Shown here piece by piece: positions 35,349 through 44,697 of a DNA stretch of 64,000 nt (position 1 is its first letter; each line of letters starts with the position of its first letter). Source of the stretch: Callorhinus ursinus (taxonomy: Eukaryota > Chordata > Mammalia > Carnivora > Otariidae). The stretch lies in contig NW_020312785.1 in NCBI RefSeq assembly GCF_003265705.1, positions 16,786,682-16,850,681 of the forward strand, given 5' to 3'. The notes beneath the pieces were generated by a model. That model was not told the DNA's origin. It saw only the letters and a list, made by a program, of their open reading frames with translations, and ran no database searches. The translations under genes were made by a program, and so were the position numbers.

Positions 35349-36036
35349 TGTGATGGTTACTTTTATGTATCAAGTTAGGCTAAGCTATCTGTGCCCAGAT
35401 AGCTGTAAACTTTATTTCAAGATGTGTTTGTGAAAATGTTTCTGGAAGAGATCAGCATTTGAATCAGTAGACACAGTAAAGAAGATTGCCTTCAGCTATA
35501 CAGCTGGGCATCATCCAGTTCACTGAGGACCTGAATAGAACCAAAAGTGGAGGAAGAATGAATTTGCTCTCTGCCTGAGCTGGGACATCTATCTTGAGCC
35601 CTCAGATATTGGCACTACTGGTTGCTAGATCTTTGGACATTGCCTTCTCTGGTTCTCAGTACTTTGTTTTTTAATTTTTGGGTTTTTCTTGTTTTAAGAT
35701 TTTATTTATTTATTTGACAGAGAGAGAGAGACAGAGAGCACAAGTAGGCAGAGCGGCAGGCAGAGGGAGAGAGAGAAGCAGGTTCCTTGCTGAGCAAGAA
35801 GTCTGATGCAGGGCTCCATCCCAGGACCCTGGGATCATGACCTGAGCCGAAGGCAGATGCTTAACCGCCTGAGCCACCCAGGTGCCCGCCCCATGGTTCT
35901 CAGTACTTTGGACTCAGACTGAATTACAGCACTGCCTTTCCTGGGTCTCCAGCTTGAGATCAGAAGATAATGGGATTTCTTGGCCTCCATAATCAGGGAT
36001 AGCTTTATTTGGTTCATTTTCTCTGGAGAACTCATA
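35349..36036 (+). mobile_element. MLT2-type ERVL solo LTR split by a Can-SINE
   Basis: Starts tgtgatggttacttttatgt and continues with tgcccagatagctgtaaac, gtttctggaagagatcagca, gacacagtaaagaagattgc and catcatccagttcactgagg. After the SINE it resumes with tcctgggtctccagcttgag and ends near ttctctggagaactc. These are the ordered blocks of an old ERVL long terminal repeat. No internal retroviral coding region is seen, so it is a solo LTR. Family assignment rests on memory. Confidence 0.78.
35650..35909 (-). mobile_element. Can-SINE inside the LTR, 16-bp target-site duplication
   Basis: Body 35666-35893; tggttctcagtacttt is perfect at 35650-35665 and 35894-35909. The insertion therefore postdates the LTR. 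Confidence 0.97.
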
Positions 36037-36049
36037 ATGCCTATATGTT

Positions 36050-36092
36050 CTTTTCTTTTTCTTTCTTTCTTTCTTTCTTTTTTTTTTTTTTG
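36050..36092. repeat. (TTTC)n and T-run
   Basis: Several ctttctttc units followed by about 16 T. Confidence 0.9.
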
Positions 36093-36963
36093 GTTAATGC
36101 TCTGATGTTCAGTTTTTTAGTTTTAGAAATAACCCATTCTACAAGACTAATTTTCACATTTCTAAAGTGTAAGAGATTGAGAAAGAAACTAAATAGAACA
36201 TTGATTTTACAGTTCAATGAATTCACATGACCCCCGAATATCAGGGACTTCCTCTCCATAAAATAATTAAGTGTCCCAGTTCCTTGACCTAGGAAAGTAA
36301 AATACTCCCAACATTCTCTGCAAATCCCCAAACTTTTATGCTTGTGCTTCAGATCTCCCAAAAATCTATTTTTAACTCTACTTCACTGTTTTATTTAACA
36401 AAGAGAATGAGTGTGAGCAACAGATATCATACATTTAATAAATTTAACTGAAAATGTATGATGTCACAGTAGATCCAATATATTGCACAATGCATAGTGT
36501 TTGACCACCAGCCAATCAGCACATTCACGAGTCCTGAATTGCCTACTTAACAGATGCTGCATGGAAAATATAATCTTGTCCTCGTGATTTCCTAAACTGA
36601 ACTAACCCTTTCTCCTTTCCCTATATTTCCCATAGTAATTCTGAGAATACTTTTTAAAATAAAAATTTTGTCTGTATTTATTCCTGGGGAACAATTTAAT
36701 ATAAATTCAATATTCAAAGCCTTTACTCAAGTGATGTGTGAGAAACAAGGTAAGCACTTTTTGTGACACTTAGGATTCCACTAATTCGTGACCCAAGTAC
36801 ACTTTGCTACTGTTCTTTCCCAGGGAGTAGAGAAGGAAAGGGGAGAAGGGGCGGGGGAGAAAATATATCCCTTTGGAGATTGTCAAAAAGTTATAAACTT
36901 AACACATAATCTTAAGAAAACTTTCACGTTATTATATTCTCAATTGAATAACAAGAACACCTG
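36093..36963. other. unique DNA
   Basis: No gene or repeat recognised. Confidence 0.5.
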
Positions 36964-37165
36964 GGGGCGCCCGGGTGGCTCAGTCGTTAAGCCTTGGCCT
37001 TCGGCTCAGGTCATGATCCCAGGGTTCTGGGATCGAGCCCTGTATCGGGCTCCCCGCTCAGCGGGGAGCCTGCTTCTCCCTCTCCCGCTCCACCTGTTTG
37101 TGTTCCATCTCTCGCTGTGTCTCTCTCTGTCAAATAAACAAATAAAATCTTTAAAAAAAAAAAAA
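36964..37165 (+). mobile_element. young Can-SINE
   Basis: Nearly consensus head (ggcgcccgggtggctcagtc), body ending tgtgttccatctctcgctgt, and a 15-A tail. It is among the least diverged SINEs here together with 59677-59869. The 139-codon frame at 36788-37207 merely reads through it. Confidence 0.97.
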
Positions 37166-37554
37166 AAGAAACCCATGGAAAATAAAAATATCCGAGACTA
37201 CATATAGTCTATTTATAGTTTAAAAATTTAAATCACAAAGACTTTTTACTGACTCTTGAAGACTTCTGATACTTTTACAGTATTTCAATCTGATACTTCA
37301 GACAAATCTAAACACTACTCCAAACCTTCTCACCAATCCCTAGCATGTACTCCCTGGGATTATCTCTATCATGTAGATTTACCACTCTGAAGTCTCAAGT
37401 TCCTCAGTGCTAACTAACATATGGAAGAAGACTGCCACATCCAATAGTAACAGAGGTGAACAGGAGGCCCAGCATACAATACATTATATGAGGGACAGGG
37501 TGAGAAAGACCTGTGAAACAGTAGTGAAGCTCAGAGTTTAGAGGTCCAGTCTCC
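37166..37554. other. unique DNA
   Basis: No gene or repeat recognised. Confidence 0.5.
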
Positions 37555-37890
37555 GTGAATTACACACCAAGACCAGGTGGGATTTATTCCAGGTCAGTCC
37601 AACATTCAAGAATGAATTCAGGTAACCAATTCCATCAACAGGGTAAAAGCAAAAATCACATCACCATATCAATAAAGTAGAAAAAGTATTTGACAAAATC
37701 CACCACCCATTATGGTAAAAAAAAAAAAAAAAAAAAAAACCCTCAGCAAATTTAGAATAGAAAGGAACTTTCCAAACAAAATAGACAATATCCACAAAAA
37801 ACAAAAACAAAAACAAAACCCACCACAACCACAAAAAAGCATACAGCTAATATCATACTTAATGATGAAAAACATCTGTCATTTAGGCTC
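37555..37890 (+). mobile_element. old L1 ORF2 reverse-transcriptase fragment
   Basis: Blocks in order: accaggtgggatttattcca (DQVGFIP region), gaaaaagtatttgacaaaat (AFDK motif A region), and acagctaatatcatacttaa. An A run of about 21 bases (37719-37739) has expanded inside it, and a caaaaa-rich patch replaces part of the element near 37795-37835. Confidence 0.88.
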
Positions 37891-38280
37891 TAAAAAATTA
37901 CCTACTAGTTTAAGCTCTAGGAACATAGTTTCTCTCAGGAATAGCTTTTGTTAAGAAGAAGAGAATGCTCTAGAGTATTTCAAAATAGTTACTTTTCCCC
38001 TCCCCTACCAGATTTTTCTCTGATATTGCTGTGATATTTTGGTCAAGCTTTTAGAGGTAAAAAATAAGTGTTACGGCCCTCCATAATCGTTTCTTTCTCC
38101 CAGAGTCTTTTTTGTTTTGGTTTTGGTTTTTGGTTTTTGTTTATTTGTTTGTTTTTAACTCTCAGACTGGTCCATGCTGAGCCTCCAGCAATTTATCAAT
38201 TACATTTCAGATTTTCCTACCACAGCACTGGTTCCCGGGGAGATTTCTGTTCTTGGGTCTCTGCAGAATTAAGGGGTTTA
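37891..38280. other. unique DNA with a TG-rich patch
   Basis: T/G-rich low complexity at about 38106-38158. Nothing else recognised. Confidence 0.5.
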
Positions 38281-38735
38281 AGTTTTCATTTAAATTCCAG
38301 TTAGATAACACCTGTGTAATATTTAGTTTCAGGAGTAGAATTAGCGATTCCACACTTCCTTTATATCACCCGGTGCTCATCACAAGTGCTCTCCTTAATC
38401 CCCATCACCTATTTTCCCCATCCCCCCTCCCAACCACCTCCCCTCTGGTAACTAGCAGTTTGTACTCTATAGTTAAGAGTCTGTTTCTAGGGCGCCTGGG
38501 TGGCTCAGTTGGTTAAGCGACTGCCTTCGGCTCAGGTCATGATCCTGGAGTCCTGGGATCGAGTCCCACATCGGGCTTCCTGCTTAGCAGGGAGTCTGCT
38601 TCTCCCTCTGACCCTCTTCCCTCTCGTGCTTTCTATCTCTCATTCTCTCTCTCTCTCAAACAAATAAATAAAATCTTAAAAAAAAAAAAGAGTCTGTTTC
38701 TATGTGTCTATCTCTCTGTCTCTACAATTTTAAAG
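38281..38735 (-). mobile_element. L1 3' UTR fragment split by a Can-SINE
   Basis: Left part 38281-38489 has ttccagttagataacacctg, gtgctcatcacaagtgctct and cctctggtaactagcagttt, the reverse-complement of the carnivore L1 3' UTR. The right part after 38688 holds only a short remainder. Confidence 0.88.
38476..38702 (+). mobile_element. Can-SINE inside L1, 14-bp target-site duplication
   Basis: Body 38490-38688; agagtctgtttcta at 38476-38489 and 38689-38702, both perfect. Confidence 0.97.
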
Positions 38736-39194
38736 GCAGCAGTTTGCCCTGTGACTTCATTTCTTTGATGGATCCAAGAACAGCTGTTGATTTTTCAGTT
38801 TGATCAGCTTTTTGTTTGTTGTTAGGAGGGAACAATGACTTCCAAGATCCTTACATGACAAGAAACTGGAAGTGAAGATTTCAATTACCTTTTAAATGTT
38901 CATTTATATATATATATTTTAGAAATACAAATTCATCCTTCTTTTTCACCAAATAAGCTAATAAGCTATACGAAGCATTAATTGAAGTCATCATGATTTC
39001 TGTCATTTTACCCACTCATGCAGAGAATATACTTTTCTTCAGTATTTCACAGAAAGCCACTCCTCCTGTGGTGGAGGGAATTCAGTTTTATCTATTGACA
39101 TCCTAAAATTTGTAAATTACTATACTTTACAAACATTACTTAATTTACCACTCATACTATAAAGTAAATATGTATTATTAGGTGGTGTTTTTTT
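38736..39194. other. unique DNA
   Basis: A TA run lies at about 38908-38920. Nothing else recognised. Confidence 0.5.
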
Positions 39195-39335
39195 TGTTTT
39201 TGTTTTTTTCAAGTAGGCTCCATGCCCATCGTGGAGCCCAATGTGGGCTTGAACTCATGACCCTGAGGATCAAGACCTGTGCTAAGATCAAGAGTCAGAT
39301 TCTTAACTGACTGAGCCGCGAGGCACACCAGGGCA
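39195..39335 (-). mobile_element. older-type Can-SINE beside a gap
   Basis: gtaggctccatgcccatcgt, gagcccaatgtgggcttgaa and gatcaagagtcagattctta identify the older SINEC type. The GA-rich body present in most copies is missing, leaving only a T-rich run before the head. Confidence 0.88.
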
Positions 39336-39347
39336 GGGTTTTTTTTT

Positions 39348-39447
39348 NNNNNNNNNNNNNNNNNNNNNNNNNNNNNNNNNNNNNNNNNNNNNNNNNNNNN
39401 NNNNNNNNNNNNNNNNNNNNNNNNNNNNNNNNNNNNNNNNNNNNNNN
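39348..39447. other. 100-N assembly gap
   Basis: Exactly 100 N, a common placeholder for unknown size. Flanked by a T run and a (TTTC)n tract. Any frame that reads across it is meaningless. Confidence 0.99.
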
Positions 39448-39448
39448 T

Positions 39449-39480
<32 letters not shown>

Positions 39481-39512
39481 TTTCTTTCTTTCTTCTTTCT
39501 TTTTTTTTTTTT
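39448..39512. repeat. (TTTC)n microsatellite and T-run at gap edge
   Basis: About eight ttctttc units, irregular copies, then about 12 T. Confidence 0.95.
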
Positions 39513-40900
39513 AGAAAATAATATGCTGTGGGATTAAGTGAATTATTTGGCATGGGATCTATTTATGACATTTCATTTTAAAGGTAGTTATAAAATGGTA
39601 CAATATTTTCTGGAGTTGAATTCCAACAGTATTACTGAATTTTGGTATGGCCAGAAAATAAGATACCAGATGATTCAGTAAATATAGATGGATATAAAAA
39701 TTATTTATAAATGATATTTATCACTTAATTAAAACATCAGCTGGAGCAACCTAAATATTTTAATTATAAAGAGAAAAATATAATTAGGATTTGACTAAAT
39801 GTTTATTTTCTTCTTCTTTTCCAATTACATACATGATTTTAAGGAAGAGAATTCATTTGTAGATATTCACAAGCAACAAAACTTATAGGCTTTTATATAT
39901 GCTGAGAAAATTATAGTTTCTGTTAAGTAAATTTTGTGTTATCTTTGTTTTTCACAATAAAAAAATATAAAAAAAAGACATTCTGCTTGTAAAGGCATGT
40001 CAGCCAATAAATTATTTTTGTAGTTTGGAACTTTGCAAAGAATCTGACAGCTTTTCCAATATACTGGGTCTTGTAACCTTATCCACACTATTGGTATTCT
40101 ATTTTCCCAAAGTTTTAAAAAGTAATTTCCAAAAAAACTGTTGAAAAGCCACTATTTAAAATGATTGCTTACTTGAACAAGTAAGCTATTTTTCTATAAA
40201 GAAGCTCAGAGGAATTTGTACCACATAACTGTTTAAGTTACAATAGAAATTTTAAAAGAATAAGAGAAAACATTAATTAGAGCCATTTTAAAAGCTTCAT
40301 GACAGGCCAACACTAAAATATAATAATAGTTTAAAATGACTAACTATACAAATCTCTTCCTTTTATTTTCACAAAGGCACTTAGAGTGTCATCTAAAATT
40401 GCTCCAATATAAAATGGTTAATGCTTATAAAATTGTGCATTTATTCAGCAAATATGTTCTGCTCTAATCATTTAAGTAATACTTGATTAAAATACAAGTA
40501 AATATATTTTTGTAAAGAAAAATTCTAAAGGTGTCCATAATCCTATAATTTTAACCTAACAGCAAAGTATCCATTGCAAAAGATTTCTTTATTGTAGCTT
40601 GTAAGTAGATATGTAAGAGTTTTCATAGTTGCTATTCTTACTTTATGTATCCTTTCTTTTGAAAAGCCACAATCATATTTAAGTCACCTAAAAATGGTGA
40701 CATGAATTCTCTATGAAGCTTTAAAATATAAGATGTCCATTCTGATGTAAGGCATTATGCTATAGGCACAAGATCAAAATAACAGTTCTTTACTTCTGAA
40801 TAACTCAGCTGAATGGGAGTGTTTAAAATTTTATATAAGAATCTCACTAATCTAATTTCAATAATTGAAAAAGTTAGTCCTAGAAAACAGATTAGTGACA
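39513..40900. other. unique AT-rich DNA
   Basis: About 1.4 kb without recognised repeats or genes. Confidence 0.5.
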
Positions 40901-41060
40901 TCTATCAGGCTTTTTTTTTTTTTTAAGATTTTATTTATTTATTCATGAGAGACAGAGAGAGAAAGAGGCAGAGGGAGAGGGAGAAGTGGGACCCTGGATC
41001 ATGACCAGAGCCGAAGGCAGACGCTTAACCAACTGAGCCACCCAGGTGCCCTCTACCAGG
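40901..41060 (-). mobile_element. internally deleted Can-SINE
   Basis: Body 40910-41051 between tctatcagg and tctaccagg. The body runs agggagaagtgggaccctgg, lacking about 45 bases (the caggctcc...gatgtgg segment) found in the other copies. Confidence 0.93.
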
Positions 41061-41359
41061 AATTTTAGCTACATGATTATCTTTTTTAAATGCTAGATAA
41101 GCATATGAAAAAACTTAAAATTAATTCCAGATAAAGAAGATCCAGCTCCAAACCGCAGACTTACACTTAGGAAAAAATAAAAATGCTGGAGTCTTCATTC
41201 TACATCCAGCCATACAATCAAAATATTTGTTATAGATCTTATGATATGGTGATATAAAAAGTTTAGACCATGAAATAGTATTTTTCAAATGTGGTGCTAT
41301 ATAGTTAGAGAAAAAAAAATACTTATTGGAATTCAACACAAAATATAACTAATAGGAAA

Positions 41360-41797
41360 GTTCAGTAATATAGATAATAAATTGTATCAAAAATAATGTT
41401 TGAAAATAAAATGATTCTATATATCAATAATGAAGCAAGAGAAAAAGAAATCAAGGAATCAATCCCATTTACAATTGTACCAAAAACCATAAGCTACCTA
41501 AGAATAAACCTAACTAAAAAGGTAAATGATCTATACTCTGAAAACCATAAAACATTTATGAAAGATATTAAAAAGGACACAAAAAATTGGAAAAACATTC
41601 CATGCTCATGGGTTGGAAGAACATTGTTAAAATGTCTATCTTACCCAGAGCAATCTACACATTTAAGGCAATCCTTATCAAACTACCACCAGCATTTCAC
41701 AGAGCTAGAACAAACAATCCTAAAATGTATATGGAAGCATAAAAGACCCCCGAGTAGCCAAAGCAATCCTGAGAAAGAAAACCAAAGCTGGAGGTTA
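41360..41797 (+). mobile_element. L1 ORF2 fragment (plus)
   Basis: Encodes KESIPFTIVPKTISYLRINL and [15 protein letters not shown], then frameshifts before PEQSTHLRQ and [18 protein letters not shown]. It is the segment downstream of the polymerase core. It begins and ends inside ORF2 and is followed directly by a CA tract. Confidence 0.9.

Positions 41798-41798
<1 letters not shown>

Positions 41799-41841
<43 letters not shown>
41799..41841. repeat. (AC)n microsatellite between opposed L1 fragments
   Basis: About 21 AC units with no interruption. Confidence 0.97.
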
Positions 41842-41843
<2 letters not shown>

Positions 41844-41863
41844 CTTTTTTTGGAGGGGTTGAA

Positions 41864-42005
41864 TTTTTTTTCATGTTTTTATTTAAATTCTAGTTGTTAA
41901 CATATAGTGTAATATTGGTTCTAGGAGTAGAATTCAGTGATTCATTACTACATATAACACCCAGTACTCATCACAAGTGCCCTCCCTAATATCTAATTAG
42001 CCCAT
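41864..42005 (-). mobile_element. L1 3' UTR fragment (minus)
   Basis: T-rich start, then aaattctagttgttaacata, gtagaattcagtgattcatt and actcatcacaagtgccctcc. It is the terminal L1 3' UTR in reverse orientation, cut off after about 140 bases. Confidence 0.85.
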
Positions 42006-42391
42006 CTATGGACTCTATTTTGAATGCCTATTTCTTCAATATGGTGACAGGCAGTTCTTATATAGAACATCCAATTTTATTCCCAAACGTATTATTCTCT
42101 TGAATAAGTTCCTATCTAGAGGATAACTCCTTAAGCTACAGATACTTGTATCCAACAGCCTTTTGGACATGCTGACCTGGAGCCCTAGAGCTACCTGATA
42201 TTTAGCATATGCAAAAAGGCAACAACTTTTTAGAACTCTATCACTAGAAACTGAAAAACATGAATCTTTTTAAAGTGTGAATGACACATTTATACAAATG
42301 GACAATGTACTAAACTGTAGAAGCAGTCTAAATCTCAAAAATAAAATTATACAGAATAAATTCTTATCAGGATGCTATTAAGTTGATATTA
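42006..42391. other. unique DNA
   Basis: No gene or repeat recognised. Confidence 0.5.
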
Positions 42392-42604
42392 AGCACATAA
42401 AGGTAAGGGCATCTGGGTAGCTCAGTCAGTTACGTGTCTGACTCTTGATTTCAGCTCACGCCATCATCTCAGGGTCATGGGATTGAACCCTGCATCGGGC
42501 TCCTTGCTCAGTGGGAAGTCTACTGGAGATTCTCTCTCACCCTTTCCCTCTGCCCATCCCCCCTCAAATAAATAAATCTTAAAAAAAAAAGCACAAAAAG
42601 ATAA
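42392..42604 (+). mobile_element. older Can-SINE
   Basis: Body 42407-42589. Flanks agcacataaaggtaa and agcacaaaaagataa match at 13 of 15. The head has gtgtctgactcttgatttca, the older variant nearer to the parent tRNA-like sequence. Confidence 0.94.
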
Positions 42605-42835
42605 TTAGAAATTTTCTGTATACTGGGAGTGAAGAAACTAGCTACCCCACAAGTGAACAAGTAAATTGCAATAGAATTAGAAAATATTTTAATTGAATGT
42701 AACACCAATATTATAATTTAATATATAAGAACCAGCTAAATCAGAAATTGTAAGTAAATTAAGAGCTATACTTACATATATTGGAAATGAAGTACTTAGG
42801 AGTGAAGTATTTTTTTAGATAATATAGTAATGAAG

Positions 42836-43015
42836 CATCTTTTTAGAAAATTGGAAAGTATCAGCAAAATAATCTCCAAAAAATGGAAAGAAAAAATAGA
42901 GATAAAAAGAAAAATCAATAAAATAGAAACAAACATAAGAAAGATAATTAAAGCCAAGAGGACTTTCTCTGAAAATATTATTAAAATTGCTAAATACCTT
43001 ATGAGACTGATCATT
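42836..43015 (+). mobile_element. old L1 ORF2 fragment
   Basis: An A-rich segment with gaaaaatcaataaaatagaa, gactttctctgaaaatatta and atgagactgatca. It matches the linker between endonuclease and polymerase of old L1, in order but strongly decayed. Confidence 0.65.
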
Positions 43016-43725
43016 AGGTAATATTGCATTTAGAAATCTCAAGTTTATTGCCTAACACATCTCAGATGCACATTTTTGAAATTTTTGAAAATTTCACTTT
43101 TTTGAAAAACTTTTTCTAATATTTTTTCTGTAACTATTAAATTGAATAAATCTTAAATAAATATTGTAAGTAAAAAAATCTGTAAGTTACAAAAGTCATA
43201 TATAATCCTAAGAAGAAAATTGAAGTGTCAGATTAACTAGATATGTCAGACAAAAGGCTGACCGTCCTACTATTTAAATATCTCTAGCAAAAACAAGAAT
43301 GTCTCTCTGTATAAAATTATCCAACATTATGAATATGCATTTTAACAAAGGCAATTTATAAATTTGGGATAAGTCTTAACTCAGTAATTGAAAATTGAAA
43401 ATTAAAACAACAAATAATAATGAATCCACACATGGGCAAAGATATGTTGAGGACTGAGCTATAAGAAATATTTGTTAGGGAGTTGGCAAAAGCAAATTGG
43501 TCAGCAATTTGGAAAGCCCCAGATTTTAAGATGCAACACTATGCAGTCGTTGTTCCCATCAATTTGTGAATTTAACAATTTTACAAATCGGTTGTCTTTG
43601 ATTGTTCTCTCTCTTGTGTGTATGTTTTTTATTTCATTAATTTATGCTTTTGTCTTTATGATTTTCTTCCTTTCTTCCATGTAATAAAATAATAAAATCT
43701 AAGGTGGGCATAAAATTCCTAATTA
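43016..43725. other. unique AT-rich DNA
   Basis: No clear repeat. A faint L1-like look near 43460-43540 was too weak to call. Confidence 0.45.
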
Positions 43726-44305
43726 TATTAGTTTTCTATCGCTGTGTAACAAATTCCAACAAACTTAGGGCTTAACCAGCATGGATTTATTAGCTTACAG
43801 CTCTGTAAGTCTGAAGTCTGGGGCAGAGCACATTTGGGTTATAAGACCCTGCTGAGGTCTTACAAGGCTTAAATCAAGCGAGGTTGGGCTTCATTTCTTT
43901 TTGGATATTCATTCTCTTGCAAGCTCATTCACCTTGTTGGCCAAGTTCAGTTTCTTGCAGTTATAAGATTGAAAGCTGGAAGCTGTTACCTGCTCCTAGA
44001 GACTGCCTACATTCCTTGTCCTGCGGCCCCTCCCTCTTCCAAGCTAACAACACAGTATCTCCTAAATTTAGAATCTCTCTGGTGCTTTAAGTCTTTTCTT
44101 CAGGAAGAGTTCCTTTTGAAGGGTCACATGATAGGTCATGTTCACCCAGGATATTTTCTCTTTCTTAAAGTCACTGTGCCATATGACATAACTTAATCAC
44201 TTGGTGTTATTAGCCCATAATATTCACAAATTCTAGGGATTATATAGTCAGTGTACACAACAGAGTGGTAATCTTTGGGGAAATCTTACAATTCTGTCCA
44301 CCACA
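43726..44305 (-). mobile_element. MLT1-type MaLR long terminal repeat
   Basis: Starts tattagttttctatcgctgt and gtaacaaattccaacaaact, continues with ggatttattagcttacagct and ctgcctacattccttgtcct, and ends attctgtccaccaca, the reverse complement of an LTR beginning TGTGGTGGAC. Internal blocks are in the MLT1 order. No retroviral coding sequence is attached, so it is a solo LTR. Confidence 0.88.
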
Positions 44306-44586
44306 CTGATTAAGAGCAAATAAAAGGAAATAAAATACCATGAACACACACACACACATCCCTGAAAATAATTACACCAAAAGTTTCAGTGTTCCTCTGC
44401 AAATGACAAAATTGGTTTTGTTGTTGTTTCATTTCATTACAGTGATTTTTAAAATGTAATAAGCATAAATTAAACAAGCTTTATTTTATTAAAACCCTTC
44501 ATCCAACATTATTGTGGATGTTTTTGGTTTTATTATACCAATATGCTTACAAAGTTTGACTAATAACATTTATATATGAAAAATAA

Positions 44587-44697
44587 AATAGGGTGGCTCA
44601 GTTGATTATGTGTCCAATTCTTGATCTCACCTCACGTTTTAATCTCAGGGTTGTGAGTTCAAGCCCCAAATTATAAAAAAAATAAAATAAATAAAAC
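44587..44697 (+). mobile_element. short Can-SINE: tRNA-like head plus A-rich tail
   Basis: gggtggctcagttgattatg (A-box region) and cagggttgtgagttcaagcc (B-box region) are present, then an A-rich tail follows at once. The CT-rich body found in other copies is absent. Confidence 0.85.

Noticed and set aside
36964..37165. Possible functional tRNA gene in Can-SINE heads
   Set aside because: The head has A- and B-box resemblance but is followed by SINE body and A tail and lacks a cloverleaf acceptor 3' end; it is a retroposon.
36788..37207. 139-codon plus-strand frame
   Set aside because: It reads through a young Can-SINE and its A tail (poly-Lys end).
39209..39553. Frame containing a run of unknown residues
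   Set aside because: It crosses the 100-N gap and simple repeats.
43726..44196. Short frames with Cys/Pro content suggesting an exon
   Set aside because: They fall inside an MLT1-type LTR.
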